A DNA stretch of 64,000 nt from Anaerobiospirillum thomasii (GCF_900445255.1 NZ_UAPU01000007.1:698001-762000); one strand, 5' to 3'; counted from the stretch's first letter, positions 33,338 to 42,352 are shown. Translations and numbers: made by a program. The notes: a model not told the origin generated them from the letters alone.

Positions 33338-33364
33338 TTAACGACAGCACTGTCAAAACCTTTA
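33338..33364 (-). promoter_or_regulatory. Sigma-28 (FliA) promoter of flagellin 2
   Basis: On the minus strand TAAA, 15 bases, GTCGTTAA, matching the FliA consensus at 10 of 12 positions. It has the same geometry as the promoter of copy 1 and lies about 47 bases before the ATG. Confidence 0.85.
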
Positions 33365-33391
33365 GTCTTTTTATAAAACTATAGCTTTTTT

Positions 33392-33421
33392 TGTATAAGC
33401 CATGTCGTACGCATGGCTTAT
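33392..33421. terminator. Hairpin downstream of proA
   Basis: TAAGCCATG, loop TCGTACG, CATGGCTTA. It sits 4 bases after the proA stop on the minus strand. It is followed on that strand by an A-run, not a T-run, so terminator function is uncertain. Confidence 0.4.
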
Positions 33422-33424
33422 TTA

Positions 33425-34696
33425 TCACTTTCTTGAGATATATTCACCAGAGCAGATATATTTATAGGTATTAAGCTCTTTTAGTCCCATAGGCCCTCTG
33501 ACATGCAGTTTTTGTGTTGATATGGCAACTTCAGCTCCCATACCAAACTGTCCGCCATCTGTAAAACGGGTTGAGGCATTGACATAGACGCAAGCTGATG
33601 TGGCTCCCTTGGTAAAAATATCAGCATGATGGAGATTTTCAGTTAGAATGGCATCAGAGTGTATAGCTCCATGCTCACGCATATGTAAAAGAGCGGCATA
33701 GACATCATCCACAAAAGTGATATTAAGAGCCAAAGACAGATACTCTGTATCAAAACTCTGTGAATCTGTAGCTTTAATATAATCGCCAAAGCCCATATGT
33801 AAAAGCTCATCAAACATAGCCCTGTCTGCATAGATGCTAACCTTATGCTCCTTTAAAGCCTTAACTATGCTGGCTAAAAGATCTCTGTCAAGATTTTTAT
33901 GAATGAGCAGAGTATCTAATGAGTTGCAGGCTGATGGCTTGCTTAACTTGGCATTTAAAATTACATCTGTACATTTATCCCTGTCAGCACCCTCATCTAC
34001 AAAAATATGTGATATGCCAAAACCGCCTACAATAACAGGTATGCTAGAGTTTTTCTGACATAATCTGTGCAGAGCCTCACCTCCGCGCGGAATAATTACA
34101 TCTATATAGCGGTCAAAAGAGAGCATATTGAGCACATCCTCTCTGTCTTTTGAGGCAATAAAGCTTACTATATGCTCATTGACATCAAGACTCTTTAGCG
34201 CTTTAACTATAAGACTGTGCAGACAGAGATTGGTATGATAGGCCTCAGATCCGCCACGCAGTATGGCAGCATTGCCAGATTTAATGCACAAAGCGGCAAT
34301 ATCCACAGTTACATTGGGACGTGATTCATATATAACACCAACAAGACCAAAAGGTACACTGACTTTTTGTATCTTAAGACCTGATGTTACCTGTCTGCCC
34401 TCACTGACTGTGCCCACAGGATCATCTAAGGCTATAAGCCTTAAGATGCCATCAGTCATTTCCTCAAACCTGGCATCATTTAATCTTAATCTGTCAGTCA
34501 TGGCCTCATTAAGGCCCCTGTCCTTAGCCTCATTTATATCTTTTTCATTTTCTTTAAAGATAAGATCTTTGTTCTTACAAAGAATGTCATGTAATGAGTG
34601 CAGTATTTTATTTTTAAGTGCACTGTCAAATGAGCCTATATCAAAACTTGCTCTGTGGGCATTGTTTATAATATTTTCTAAAAGTTTAATATCCAT
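33425..34696 (-). CDS. proA: Gamma-glutamyl phosphate reductase
   Basis: ProA reduces gamma-glutamyl phosphate to glutamate semialdehyde in proline synthesis. It is 423 residues against 417 in E. coli. Visible are VPFGLVGVIYESRPNVTVDIAALCIKSGNAAILRGGSEA, a catalytic Cys in LSKPSACNSLDTLLIH, and the C-terminal ASTRFTDGGQFGMGAEVAISTQKLHVRGPMGL. It lies 3 bases downstream of proB, forming a proBA operon. Confidence 0.97.
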   Translation of the reverse strand: MDIKLLENIINNAHRASFDIGSFDSALKNKILHSLHDILCKNKDLIFKENEKDINEAKDRGLNEAMTDRLRLNDARFEEMTDGILRLIALDDPVGTVSEGRQVTSGLKIQKVSVPFGLVGVIYESRPNVTVDIAALCIKSGNAAILRGGSEAYHTNLCLHSLIVKALKSLDVNEHIVSFIASKDREDVLNMLSFDRYIDVIIPRGGEALHRLCQKNSSIPVIVGGFGISHIFVDEGADRDKCTDVILNAKLSKPSACNSLDTLLIHKNLDRDLLASIVKALKEHKVSIYADRAMFDELLHMGFGDYIKATDSQSFDTEYLSLALNITFVDDVYAALLHMREHGAIHSDAILTENLHHADIFTKGATSACVYVNASTRFTDGGQFGMGAEVAISTQKLHVRGPMGLKELNTYKYICSGEYISRK

Positions 34697-34699
34697 ATA

Positions 34700-35815
34700 T
34701 CAGCTCTCTATGCATAAATCATCACGATGTATAACTACAGCTCCATGCGAAAAACCAAGAGCCTCTTCAATATCATGTGATTTAAGACCCTTTATAATAT
34801 CAATTTCATCGCTGTTATAGCGGCATATGCCTATAGCCAGAGCTATACCTTTAGAGTCTGTCACAGATATACAGCTGCCACGCTCAAACTCGCCGCACAC
34901 TTTTTTGATACCAGATGGCAGAAGACTTGATCCATCCTGCATCAGCGCCTGTACTGCACCATCATCAATAACCACAGAGCCAGAGGTTTTAGTTGCTGCC
35001 TGTATCCAGATCTTGCGTGACTGTATTTTGCTAAGCTGCGGTCTAAAATAAGTAGCCTCGGCCTTTTCACTGACTATATCGGCAATTATCTGCGGATCAT
35101 CACCTGAGGCCACAACCAAGGTAATACCTGCCATTGTAGCTACCCTTGCAGCTTTAACCTTGGTGGACATGCCACCGGTGCCAAGTGTGGTGCCCGAACC
35201 GCCTGCCACTTTTATAATATCTTCATTAATCTCTGTTACTTCACGTATAAGTTTTGCATCTTTATTTTCTCTTGGATCGCTGTCATACAGACCTTTTTGA
35301 TCTGTTAGCAGTATCACCATATCAGCAGAGCATAAAATACCGGTCAGTGCTGCCATATTGTCATTGTCACCCACTTTAATTTCCATAGTGGATACAGCAT
35401 CATTTTCATTGATAACAGGTATTATGTCATGCTCCAAAAGGGCAGATAATGTATCCTTAGCATTTAAAAAGCGCTCGCGGTTTTCCAGATCGGCTCGGGT
35501 TAAAAGTATCTGTCCTATATGTATGTTATAAATAGAGAAAAATCTTTCATACAGCTCCATAAGCTTGCTCTGACCTACAGAGGCTAACATCTGCTTTGAG
35601 CTCAAAAGCGCAGGCAATTTAGGATCATTTAACTGTTCACGTCCTGCAGCCACGGCACCTGATGAGACTAAAAGCACCTTATGTCCTTGACTTTTAAGGG
35701 CGGCCACTGCTCTTACAATCTCCAGCATATGGGCTTTATTTAAATGTTTTGAGCCTCTGGTTAAAGTACTGGTTCCAAGCTTTACAACAACTGTTTTGCA
35801 ATCTTTCACATTCAA
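34700..35815 (-). CDS. proB: Glutamate 5-kinase with PUA domain
   Basis: ProB phosphorylates glutamate, the first and feedback-controlled step of proline synthesis. Residues 1-260 form the amino-acid kinase domain (VVVKLGTSTLTRGS, LVSSGAVAAGRE, INENDAVSTMEIKVGDNDNMAALTG, GTGGMSTKVKAARVA). Residues 275-365 form a PUA domain (GSLLPSGIKKVCGEFERGSCISVTD). At 371 residues it has the E. coli architecture. It starts 3 bases after the frsA stop, so frsA-proB-proA may share a transcript. Confidence 0.97.
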   Translation of the reverse strand: MNVKDCKTVVVKLGTSTLTRGSKHLNKAHMLEIVRAVAALKSQGHKVLLVSSGAVAAGREQLNDPKLPALLSSKQMLASVGQSKLMELYERFFSIYNIHIGQILLTRADLENRERFLNAKDTLSALLEHDIIPVINENDAVSTMEIKVGDNDNMAALTGILCSADMVILLTDQKGLYDSDPRENKDAKLIREVTEINEDIIKVAGGSGTTLGTGGMSTKVKAARVATMAGITLVVASGDDPQIIADIVSEKAEATYFRPQLSKIQSRKIWIQAATKTSGSVVIDDGAVQALMQDGSSLLPSGIKKVCGEFERGSCISVTDSKGIALAIGICRYNSDEIDIIKGLKSHDIEEALGFSHGAVVIHRDDLCIES

Positions 35816-35818
35816 ATC

Positions 35819-37102
35819 CTAATTTTCTATATCAAATTTCTGACAGAAAAACTTTTCAATCTCCAGAAATACAGGAAAATCCCGCATAGTGAAACTTAAT
35901 TTTTTAAACTCTTTTATATAGGTATTCTTAAAATTGTAGTTGATAAGTTTAACATCATCATTTTTTATTTTGCCATGGGATAAAGAGCAGATAAAGCATG
36001 GTATGGCACAATTGCCTGACATTGACAAAAGTCCCTGCTTTTTAAGTGACATAATCTGCAGCTGTGGAATAATGGTAGACCAGCTTGCAGCATCAAGCCC
36101 CATTCTGTTGGCAAGTGAAGCTCTGTTGCAAAGAGGCATTTCATTTAAAAAATCCTGATTGGTATAAAGCTTGTCAACCATAGGATCGATAAGAGCTATG
36201 GCCTTTATAAGATCAGGGCGCAATATGGACAGACGTACTACAGGATTGCAGCCTACAGAATGTGCTGTAACACCTATATTGGTGCTGTCAATAAAAGGCA
36301 CCTTCTCTTTAAGATGTTCAATGGCAGATTCAAGTATATCAGAGCTTCTTTCGTTTAAAGACAGTGAAATACTGCCGCCCACACCTGGCAGATCCAGAAT
36401 TAAAACAGCAATACCATGACGGCTTAAATAGTCAGCATAGATACGGAAATAGTCAATGGCACTTTGCCAGTAGGTACCTGCAATAATGACGCATGGGTGC
36501 AAGGAGGTATTATCAGGACTGTGTAAAAAGGCTGTGACTGTTGTATCACGCACCTTAAAGCTCTCCTCTGAAAAATACCCCAGATCCTTATCATGGGCAA
36601 AGATCTCGCGATAGGATTTGCGGCCTAAAAGAGCAGATTCAGCTGCCAGATCATCACCTTTTAAATTAGGATATGATGCTATGGCAAAATAGCGCGATGC
36701 CATTCTAAAATGATGGCTGGCCGCCTTTTCTTCTCCTGCCAAAAGCTCCTGCTTGGCCCTTAAATAGCGATCCTGAGCTATACTTGAAAATTCATAAATC
36801 CAGTTGCCAGGACCATAATCTATAACTGTATCCAGGCAGTTTTCACGCGATCTTTTATTGTCACTAGCTGCAATTTTAGCAAGAGCCATATCAATATCGA
36901 GCAGATTGCCGCCAAGCCAGGTCCACAAAAAGCGATATACAGGACGATACCACTTGTTGAAATAACCTGTAAGATAGCCGCCAAAAAGATGATCCTCAGA
37001 TATGTTCAAATCTGAATTTGATATAACAGAGGTCTCACGAGAGGTGCGCCGAGGCTTGAACAGAATTTCACTTAGATTTTTACTTTCATGGCTATCACTC
37101 AT
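35819..37102 (-). CDS. frsA: FrsA-like alpha/beta hydrolase (YafA family)
   Basis: A 427-residue homologue of E. coli FrsA (414), an esterase-like protein reported to bind unphosphorylated EIIA-Glc and shift respiration/fermentation balance. Matching blocks are NLSEILFKPRRT at the N-terminus, WYRPVYRFLWTWLGG, DTVIDYGPGNWIYEF, SYPNLKGDDLAAE, then the hydrolase core with VTAHSVGCNPVVRL at the nucleophile-elbow position (A-H-S-V-G). I chose Met 37102 because homology begins there; the longer frame adds 22 unsupported residues. It is divergent from methyltransferase 2. Confidence 0.85.
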   Translation of the reverse strand: MSDSHESKNLSEILFKPRRTSRETSVISNSDLNISEDHLFGGYLTGYFNKWYRPVYRFLWTWLGGNLLDIDMALAKIAASDNKRSRENCLDTVIDYGPGNWIYEFSSIAQDRYLRAKQELLAGEEKAASHHFRMASRYFAIASYPNLKGDDLAAESALLGRKSYREIFAHDKDLGYFSEESFKVRDTTVTAFLHSPDNTSLHPCVIIAGTYWQSAIDYFRIYADYLSRHGIAVLILDLPGVGGSISLSLNERSSDILESAIEHLKEKVPFIDSTNIGVTAHSVGCNPVVRLSILRPDLIKAIALIDPMVDKLYTNQDFLNEMPLCNRASLANRMGLDAASWSTIIPQLQIMSLKKQGLLSMSGNCAIPCFICSLSHGKIKNDDVKLINYNFKNTYIKEFKKLSFTMRDFPVFLEIEKFFCQKFDIEN

Positions 37103-37211
37103 AACTATCTCCAGCGCTTTACAAGATTTATGTTGGGTATATACACCTTTATCATGCCCTAATGACAAATATTATAGTATCATTGAGTTAATATAAATAA
37201 AGGAGTTTTAG

Positions 37212-38366
37212 ATGTTAACACAATGCCCTTATTGCAATAGCTCAAATATCAAACGTCTTAATACCATACGTGAACTTATAGTGGTAAGTCCTCTTGAGTA
37301 TGACAATCCATACAATGGTGCCAGCGCAACTGTGGAAAGCGCTATCTGTCTTGACTGTCATATAGGCTTTAACTTAAATTCCCTGCCGCAGGATCTTATT
37401 GATTATGCCTGCAAAACAGGATTTTTAGGTGCATATGCTGGCATAGGCGTCAATCACTACACCAAGATTACTGAATATATTGAAAAATACCTTAAAAAAG
37501 ATGATGCCATTGTCGAGATTGGCTCAAGAAGCGGCAATCTTTTAAAACTGCTCGAACAAAAGGGTTATACCAATCTTACAGGTTATGATCCAGGTGCTGA
37601 ATTTACCTCTACAGAGCATATTACTGCCTGCAAGGACTTTTATACCTATGATATAAAGTTCAATCCTAAGCTTGATGGCTTTATTCTGCAAAGTTCTGTA
37701 GACATCTTTACCGATCTTAATGCCATATTTGAAAATCTAAGAGATAATCTTAAAGAAGGCGGCTATATTATTTTTGAAGTACCTTCATCAAAGATTGCGC
37801 TTGCAACTCAAAACTACCGCATTCCTCTGTCTGCCTTTGACAGACTGGCCTGCGATCATGGCTTTAATATGATTGAAGGCTATGAGGCAAAAGATAACAG
37901 CGAGTTTAACCGCGCCGTCTTTGTTAAGCTCAAGGCTGGTGAAGCTCATGTACCTTTCTTCAGTCAGGAGGAGGCTCAAAAGGATTTAGAGCGTACCATT
38001 GCAGGTCTTAACAGCCATCCAATCAGCCTTGAGAATCAGATAAAAATCAAGGACTTTATTGAAAACCACCAGAAAGATCAGATTGTACTGTGGGGTACAG
38101 GCTCAACCACCTTCAGAATGCTTGATACTGTAGATCACGAGCTGCTCTCAAGAATTGATTTTTATGTGGTTGACGGTCATGAGGACAGAAAAGGTAAAAC
38201 TTATGTCTCCCCATGCAAGACCAAGTTTACTGTAAACTCTGTAAACTCTCTTAAGGATAAAGAGATTGATGCTCTTATCATCTGCGCCTCACATGAATTT
38301 ACCAATGAGATTCTAGAGAGAATAAAGCAGTTAAACTGCAAAGTAAAAGATCTCTTCTATATCTGA
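37212..38366 (+). CDS. Three-domain SAM methyltransferase, paralogue 2
   Basis: A 384-residue protein colinear with the one at 23565. It has the same three parts: CPYCNSSNIKRL with CLDCHIGFN (zinc-binding), DAIVEIGSRSGNLLKLLEQKGY with YDPGAEFTSTEHI (SAM-binding), and VLWGTGSTTFRMLD with FYVVDGHEDRKGKTYVSP (C-terminal domain). A good SD (AAAGGAG) precedes the ATG. The family includes nucleotide-sugar C-methyltransferases, so a tailoring role for a surface glycan is likely but the substrate is not known. It is followed by a strong terminator. Confidence 0.78.
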   Translation: MLTQCPYCNSSNIKRLNTIRELIVVSPLEYDNPYNGASATVESAICLDCHIGFNLNSLPQDLIDYACKTGFLGAYAGIGVNHYTKITEYIEKYLKKDDAIVEIGSRSGNLLKLLEQKGYTNLTGYDPGAEFTSTEHITACKDFYTYDIKFNPKLDGFILQSSVDIFTDLNAIFENLRDNLKEGGYIIFEVPSSKIALATQNYRIPLSAFDRLACDHGFNMIEGYEAKDNSEFNRAVFVKLKAGEAHVPFFSQEEAQKDLERTIAGLNSHPISLENQIKIKDFIENHQKDQIVLWGTGSTTFRMLDTVDHELLSRIDFYVVDGHEDRKGKTYVSPCKTKFTVNSVNSLKDKEIDALIICASHEFTNEILERIKQLNCKVKDLFYI

Positions 38367-38384
38367 TAAAAGCTTTAACCATCA

Positions 38385-38414
38385 AAAAACCAGAGCTTTG
38401 CTCTGGTTTTTTTG
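38385..38414. terminator. Bidirectional terminator between methyltransferase 2 and the AhpF-like gene
   Basis: AACCAGAGC, loop TTT, GCTCTGGTT, with six A on the left and seven T on the right. It is a classic two-way intrinsic terminator for convergent genes. Confidence 0.95.
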
Positions 38415-38423
38415 CTTTTTATC

Positions 38424-40055
38424 TTATTTTAAAATGATATCCAAAAGCTCTGACATATTCTTTCTGCCAAAGCTTATGTGCTCTTCATTTACCACAAGAC
38501 ATGGCACAGACATAACTTTATATTTGTCTCTTAGCGCCGGGAAGAGATTTAAATCATAAACCTCTGTTGTCACATTGTCATTAAGTGAGGCAATTCTCTG
38601 AGCTGCCACCACAAGATCAGGACACATGGTGCAAGACAGGGAGATCAGGACCTGTATTTTTGTAGGTGCTGCAATTGATTTAATGCGCTGCATGTCAGCA
38701 TCATCAACTGCCTGACCAGGACCTGATGCATTGTACAGACCTAATATAAATGAGGTAAACTCATGACCGCCTGGCACGCCATGGAAGGATAAACCTGTAA
38801 ACTGTCCATTTTTTACAAGGCGCACTGCAGGCATATCATCACATGAACCCTGTGTAACAGTTATCTTGTCACTTAGTGCTGCAATTTCATTCATGGCAGA
38901 TAAAAGTTCGCTGCCCTTGTCAGAGCCGTCAGAGCAGACCTCAAGAGTTATTGCACTCTCCATTCTTTCAAATACGGCATTAAGCTGAGGGATCATATCC
39001 TCTGTAACAAAGGAGCCATCAGTAGTTGCAGAGGCTGAGGCCTTAGCTGAAACACTCTCCTGTGGAGCCTTTCTTGTGGCATTTGGCACAACAGGAATAA
39101 TACCGGTGCTTTCATGGGCAGCTGCAGCCACCTTCTCCATGGCACAGGCAGCAAGAGCTCCGTCAGCTGTGGCAGTTACTACCTGACGCAGTCCTTTAAT
39201 GCAAACATCACCTGCTGCAAAGACCCCTTTGACATTGGTCTGCATGTCAGAGTCGGTAATGATATAGCCACTCTCATCCAATGCTACTATATCTTTTACA
39301 AGAGAGGTATTTGGCACATAGCCTGCAAAGACAAAGACACCGAAGGTATCCTGGTTTGAGGCTGTGTACTCAAAGCTTGTGTCATTTTTATTATCATAGA
39401 TATGAGCTTTGACAATACCCATATCAGTACCTTCAATGCTCTTTAACTCATGATTGAATTTAACCTCAATCTTAGGATGGGCCATAACCTCATCGGCAAT
39501 GGACTTGGCGCATGAGAAGGCATCCTTGCGCACTAAAATTGTCACCTTGCTGGCATAACGGGTTAAAAACATAGCCTCTTCAGCTGATGCATAACCACCG
39601 CCGATGACCAAAAGCTCCTTGCCTGTAAAAAACTCACCGTCACAGGTGGCACAGTAGGCCACACCTCGGCCTCTGAACTCGCTCTCCCCCTCAAAGCCAA
39701 TATGTCTTGGATTGGCGCCTGTGGCAATAAGCAGAGCAAAGGCTTTAAAATCACCCTTTGAAGTACTTACTGTTTTAATGGTGTCATTGGCCTCTATGCC
39801 CTTGACCTCAGCGAGCATAAATTCAGCGCCGAAATTTGCAGCCTGCACACGCATGGTCTCAGTCAGAGCCTCACCGCTTGTGCTCTCAATGCCAGGATAA
39901 TTTACCACCTCATGGGTAATGGTAATCTGTCCGCCAAATCTGTCCTTTTCAAGTACCAGCACTCTGTATCTTGCACGTGCCAGATAGATAGCAGCGGTTA
40001 AACCTGCAGGGCCGCCGCCTACAATAATTGCATCATAAATATTGTTATCAGCCAT
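38424..40055 (-). CDS. AhpF-like peroxiredoxin reductase with swapped domain order
   Basis: A 543-residue flavoprotein. Residues 1-310 form a thioredoxin-reductase domain: GGGPAGLTAAIYLARA (FAD), redox pair C135/C138 in AYCATCDGEFF, GGGYASAEEA (NAD(P)H), GVFAAGDV. A linker follows, then residues about 350-543 form a double thioredoxin fold with a second redox pair C475/C478 (SLSCTMCPDLV), equivalent to the AhpF N-terminal domain. In E. coli AhpF this domain precedes the reductase; here it is C-terminal. Its job should be to pass electrons from NAD(P)H to AhpC, which is encoded just upstream. A hairpin between the two genes probably lowers its expression relative to AhpC. Confidence 0.88.
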   Translation of the reverse strand: MADNNIYDAIIVGGGPAGLTAAIYLARARYRVLVLEKDRFGGQITITHEVVNYPGIESTSGEALTETMRVQAANFGAEFMLAEVKGIEANDTIKTVSTSKGDFKAFALLIATGANPRHIGFEGESEFRGRGVAYCATCDGEFFTGKELLVIGGGYASAEEAMFLTRYASKVTILVRKDAFSCAKSIADEVMAHPKIEVKFNHELKSIEGTDMGIVKAHIYDNKNDTSFEYTASNQDTFGVFVFAGYVPNTSLVKDIVALDESGYIITDSDMQTNVKGVFAAGDVCIKGLRQVVTATADGALAACAMEKVAAAAHESTGIIPVVPNATRKAPQESVSAKASASATTDGSFVTEDMIPQLNAVFERMESAITLEVCSDGSDKGSELLSAMNEIAALSDKITVTQGSCDDMPAVRLVKNGQFTGLSFHGVPGGHEFTSFILGLYNASGPGQAVDDADMQRIKSIAAPTKIQVLISLSCTMCPDLVVAAQRIASLNDNVTTEVYDLNLFPALRDKYKVMSVPCLVVNEEHISFGRKNMSELLDIILK

Positions 40056-40070
40056 TGTTTTCCCTTCTAT

Positions 40071-40105
40071 AAATTAAAACAGCCCTGCTTTTAATGGCAG
40101 GGCTG
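40071..40105 (-). terminator. Attenuating terminator between ahpC and the AhpF-like gene
   Basis: On the minus strand CAGCCCTGC, an 8-base loop, GCAGGGCTG, then TTTTAATTT. It is a strong stem with a moderate T-run, placed inside the operon. Partial read-through would give much AhpC and less reductase. Confidence 0.8.
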
Positions 40106-40142
40106 CATAAAACTTATGTGTAATCTATTTTAGTAAGATAGA

Positions 40143-40706
40143 TTAGAGCTTACCTACCAGATCAAGACCTGGCTTGAGGGTGGCTGCACCTGGCTTCCAC
40201 TTGGCTGGGCAAACCTGATCACCGTGCTCGGCAACGAACTGCAGAGCCTCTACGCGACGGAGTAACTCCTCAGCATTACGGCCAACGTTACCAGCTACAA
40301 CCTCATAGGCAACAATCTTGCCCTCTGGGTTAACAACGAAGGTACCACGCTCGGCAATGCCGTCATTCTCAATAAGAACCTGGAAATCACGTGACAGACG
40401 GTGGGCGGCGTCAGCAAGCATTGGGTACTGAATTGCCTTGATGGTGTCTGAAGCATCGTGCCATGCCTTGTGAACAAAGTGAGTATCGGTTGATACTGAG
40501 TAGATCTCACAACCAATCTTCTTGAACTCTTCGTACTTCTCTGATAAGTCCTTAAGCTCAGTTGGGCAGATGAAGGTGAAGTCAGCTGGGTAGAAGAAGA
40601 ATACTGACCACTTGCCAAGAATGTCCTTCTTTGAAACCTCGTGGAAGGCATCGTTCTGATAGGCCTGAACTGTAAAATCAGCAACTTCTTTATTGATTAA
40701 TGACAT
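40143..40706 (-). CDS. ahpC: Alkyl hydroperoxide reductase AhpC (2-Cys peroxiredoxin)
   Basis: AhpC reduces hydrogen peroxide and organic peroxides. It is 187 residues, the same as E. coli. The peroxidatic Cys is in FFYPADFTFICPTELKDL, and the resolving Cys is in DQVCPAKWKPG near the C-terminus. It also has VSTDTHFVHKAWHD. It is followed by its reductase partner. A TATAAT -10 box lies upstream at 40760-40765. Codon use looks biased toward preferred codons compared with neighbours, in line with high expression. Confidence 0.97.
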   Translation of the reverse strand: MSLINKEVADFTVQAYQNDAFHEVSKKDILGKWSVFFFYPADFTFICPTELKDLSEKYEEFKKIGCEIYSVSTDTHFVHKAWHDASDTIKAIQYPMLADAAHRLSRDFQVLIENDGIAERGTFVVNPEGKIVAYEVVAGNVGRNAEELLRRVEALQFVAEHGDQVCPAKWKPGAATLKPGLDLVGKL

Positions 40707-40759
40707 ATTTATATCTCCGTTTAGTAAATTAATTCTGTATGTTTAACACTGTTGAATGC

Positions 40760-40765
40760 ATTATA
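40760..40765 (-). promoter_or_regulatory. -10 box of the ahpC promoter
   Basis: A perfect TATAAT on the minus strand, 54 bases before the ahpC ATG. The -35 at 17-bp spacing (CTTAAA) is weak, which would fit an activator such as OxyR, but no clear OxyR site was recognised. Confidence 0.6.
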
Positions 40766-41281
40766 AACCCAAAAATGTGTTTTTTAAGAATTTTTAAACC
40801 TTTTGCAAAAGCTTTTCTAATGCAAAAAATTATTAAATACGCTCTTGTCAGTTTAACAAGGCCACCGACGCTTCTGGCAATGCCCTGCAGACACTTAAAT
40901 TTTATATATTTAACTTTATTTTCAGTAATTTATGCTCATATTTATATATATTATCCTAAAGTTTGAAGTAGGACTCCAAGCTCTTTTACAGCCAATATTT
41001 TAAAAAATGCATTTTTATAAATTCTACTTTTAATCTGGGCTTTGAGATGGCTATCAAAAGCGTTTATTCTGCACTGTATCTTCGATGCAAACGCCCCTGT
41101 ATACAAAAGGATTATATAAAAATAACGTTTTTCCTTACTTATCATATACAGCCGCCTGCCAAAAACATTTTATATAAAAGTCAGTTTGTTAAAGACAGTG
41201 TATCTATGAGCACTTATAAGCTGCCGACAATGTGATCACATTTGCCATTAACTGTAAAGCTAAAAATTTTTTGAAAATATT

Positions 41282-41356
41282 TGTGGGAAAACATGTGGAT
41301 TTTGTCGATATCTGTGGGGAATACAGATTTATAAGCGCTCGACGACCTGTGGGATT
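41282..41356 (+). repeat. TGTGGG cluster A (direct repeat unit 1)
   Basis: TGTGGGAAAACATGTGG, then CTGTGGGG and CCTGTGGGA, spaced over about 75 bases. It aligns along its whole length with cluster B at 41891, 609 bases away, including CAGATTTATAAGCGCT against TAATACAGCGCTTT. Confidence 0.85.
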
Positions 41357-41890
41357 TAAAATAAGCAAAAACTTGAATTTAATTTTAATATTTAATATCA
41401 ATATGTTACAACCATGTTTTCGCAAAGCCCATGATAACGGCATTTTAAAAAACTTAAAGCACTAAGTGCATTTACATACACTTTTGTATCATTAACTCAA
41501 TGTTAGTGATAACATTCAAATTTTATACGGTAAACTACTGATTTTACGTAACTTTAAATCCTTTAAGGTGCACCTACAAATTATACGCATCATAACTTCC
41601 CCTTGCTGACCTGCAAAAATCACACAGCTTAAAAATTTTTGTAAAAAAAAATTCTCACAGCATGCACTACAATTAGACATCAGACTGTGTGTAATTTTCC
41701 CACAGCCATACGAATCTTTAAAATTTATTTTTCATAGCTTGACTTTACTAACATACTGAATAAAAGAATAATTTTTATTCAAAGCCTACTTTTAGCTCCT
41801 AAAATCTACAGTAAAACGCCCATATTTTACTTTCAGAATTGAAAAATTATAAATAGTCAACTGTAAAATTTTTATTTAATAAAAATCAAA

Positions 41891-41966
41891 TGTGGGAAAA
41901 CATGTGGTTTTGTGTTAAATCTGTGGGATATTACGATAATACAGCGCTTTTGAGCTTGTGGGAAAA
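41891..41966 (+). repeat. TGTGGG cluster B (direct repeat unit 2)
   Basis: TGTGGGAAAACATGTGG (identical to the start of cluster A), then CTGTGGGATA and CTTGTGGGAAA at matching spacing. Isolated inverted copies of the motif lie at 41695-41704 and 42116-42122. Confidence 0.85.
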
Positions 41967-42352
41967 CAAATAAAACATTTTACTTGACTTTGTAAACTTA
42001 CAAATTATCAGTAACTTATAATTAAAAGTTAGCTAAACACAACAATTACTACAATGACCTTTTTGGCATTGACTTTTATTAATTATATCTTTTTCAAAAA
42101 GAAATATCACAAAAATCCCACAAATCTAACATATTGATTTTTCGAGGTTTGATAATAATGCCACAAAATATCATTACATTTAGTAAAACTTTCATTTCTG
42201 AAAATACAAATATTGTTGGATAAGTGTTGTAAAGCTGTTGGATTCCTTTTATTTTTATAAAAATGAGCTTTTTTAATAAAAAACTGGTGCACTGTATAGG
42301 CTGTCTTTTTTGGTAAAATAGCTTTCATTTTTAGTAATATCGATATACAGCT

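Larger units (their letters stand above)
40766..42352. other. 1.6-kb gene-free region with TGTGGG-rich direct repeats
   Basis: This is a strongly AT-rich stretch between divergent ahpC and murJ. Every reading frame is short and protein-like sequence is absent. It contains eight TGTGGG-type motifs, six of them in two similar clusters (listed separately), a perfect palindrome AATGTGATCACATT at about 41229-41242, and many A/T runs. No RNase P, tmRNA, 6S or tRNA features were seen. The layout (short GC-rich iterated motifs in an AT-rich field between divergent genes) resembles a replication origin or an iteron region, but the motifs do not match the E. coli DnaA box TTATCCACA closely. Confidence 0.7.

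Noticed and set aside
40739-40966. 75-codon ORF upstream of the gene-free region
   Set aside because: It has low-complexity hydrophobic and Ile/Tyr-rich sequence, overlaps the ahpC promoter, and has no SD or recognisable family.
41229-41242. AATGTGATCACATT as a CRP site
   Set aside because: CRP half-sites TGTGA and TCACA need a 6-bp spacer; here they abut. It is listed only as a palindrome.
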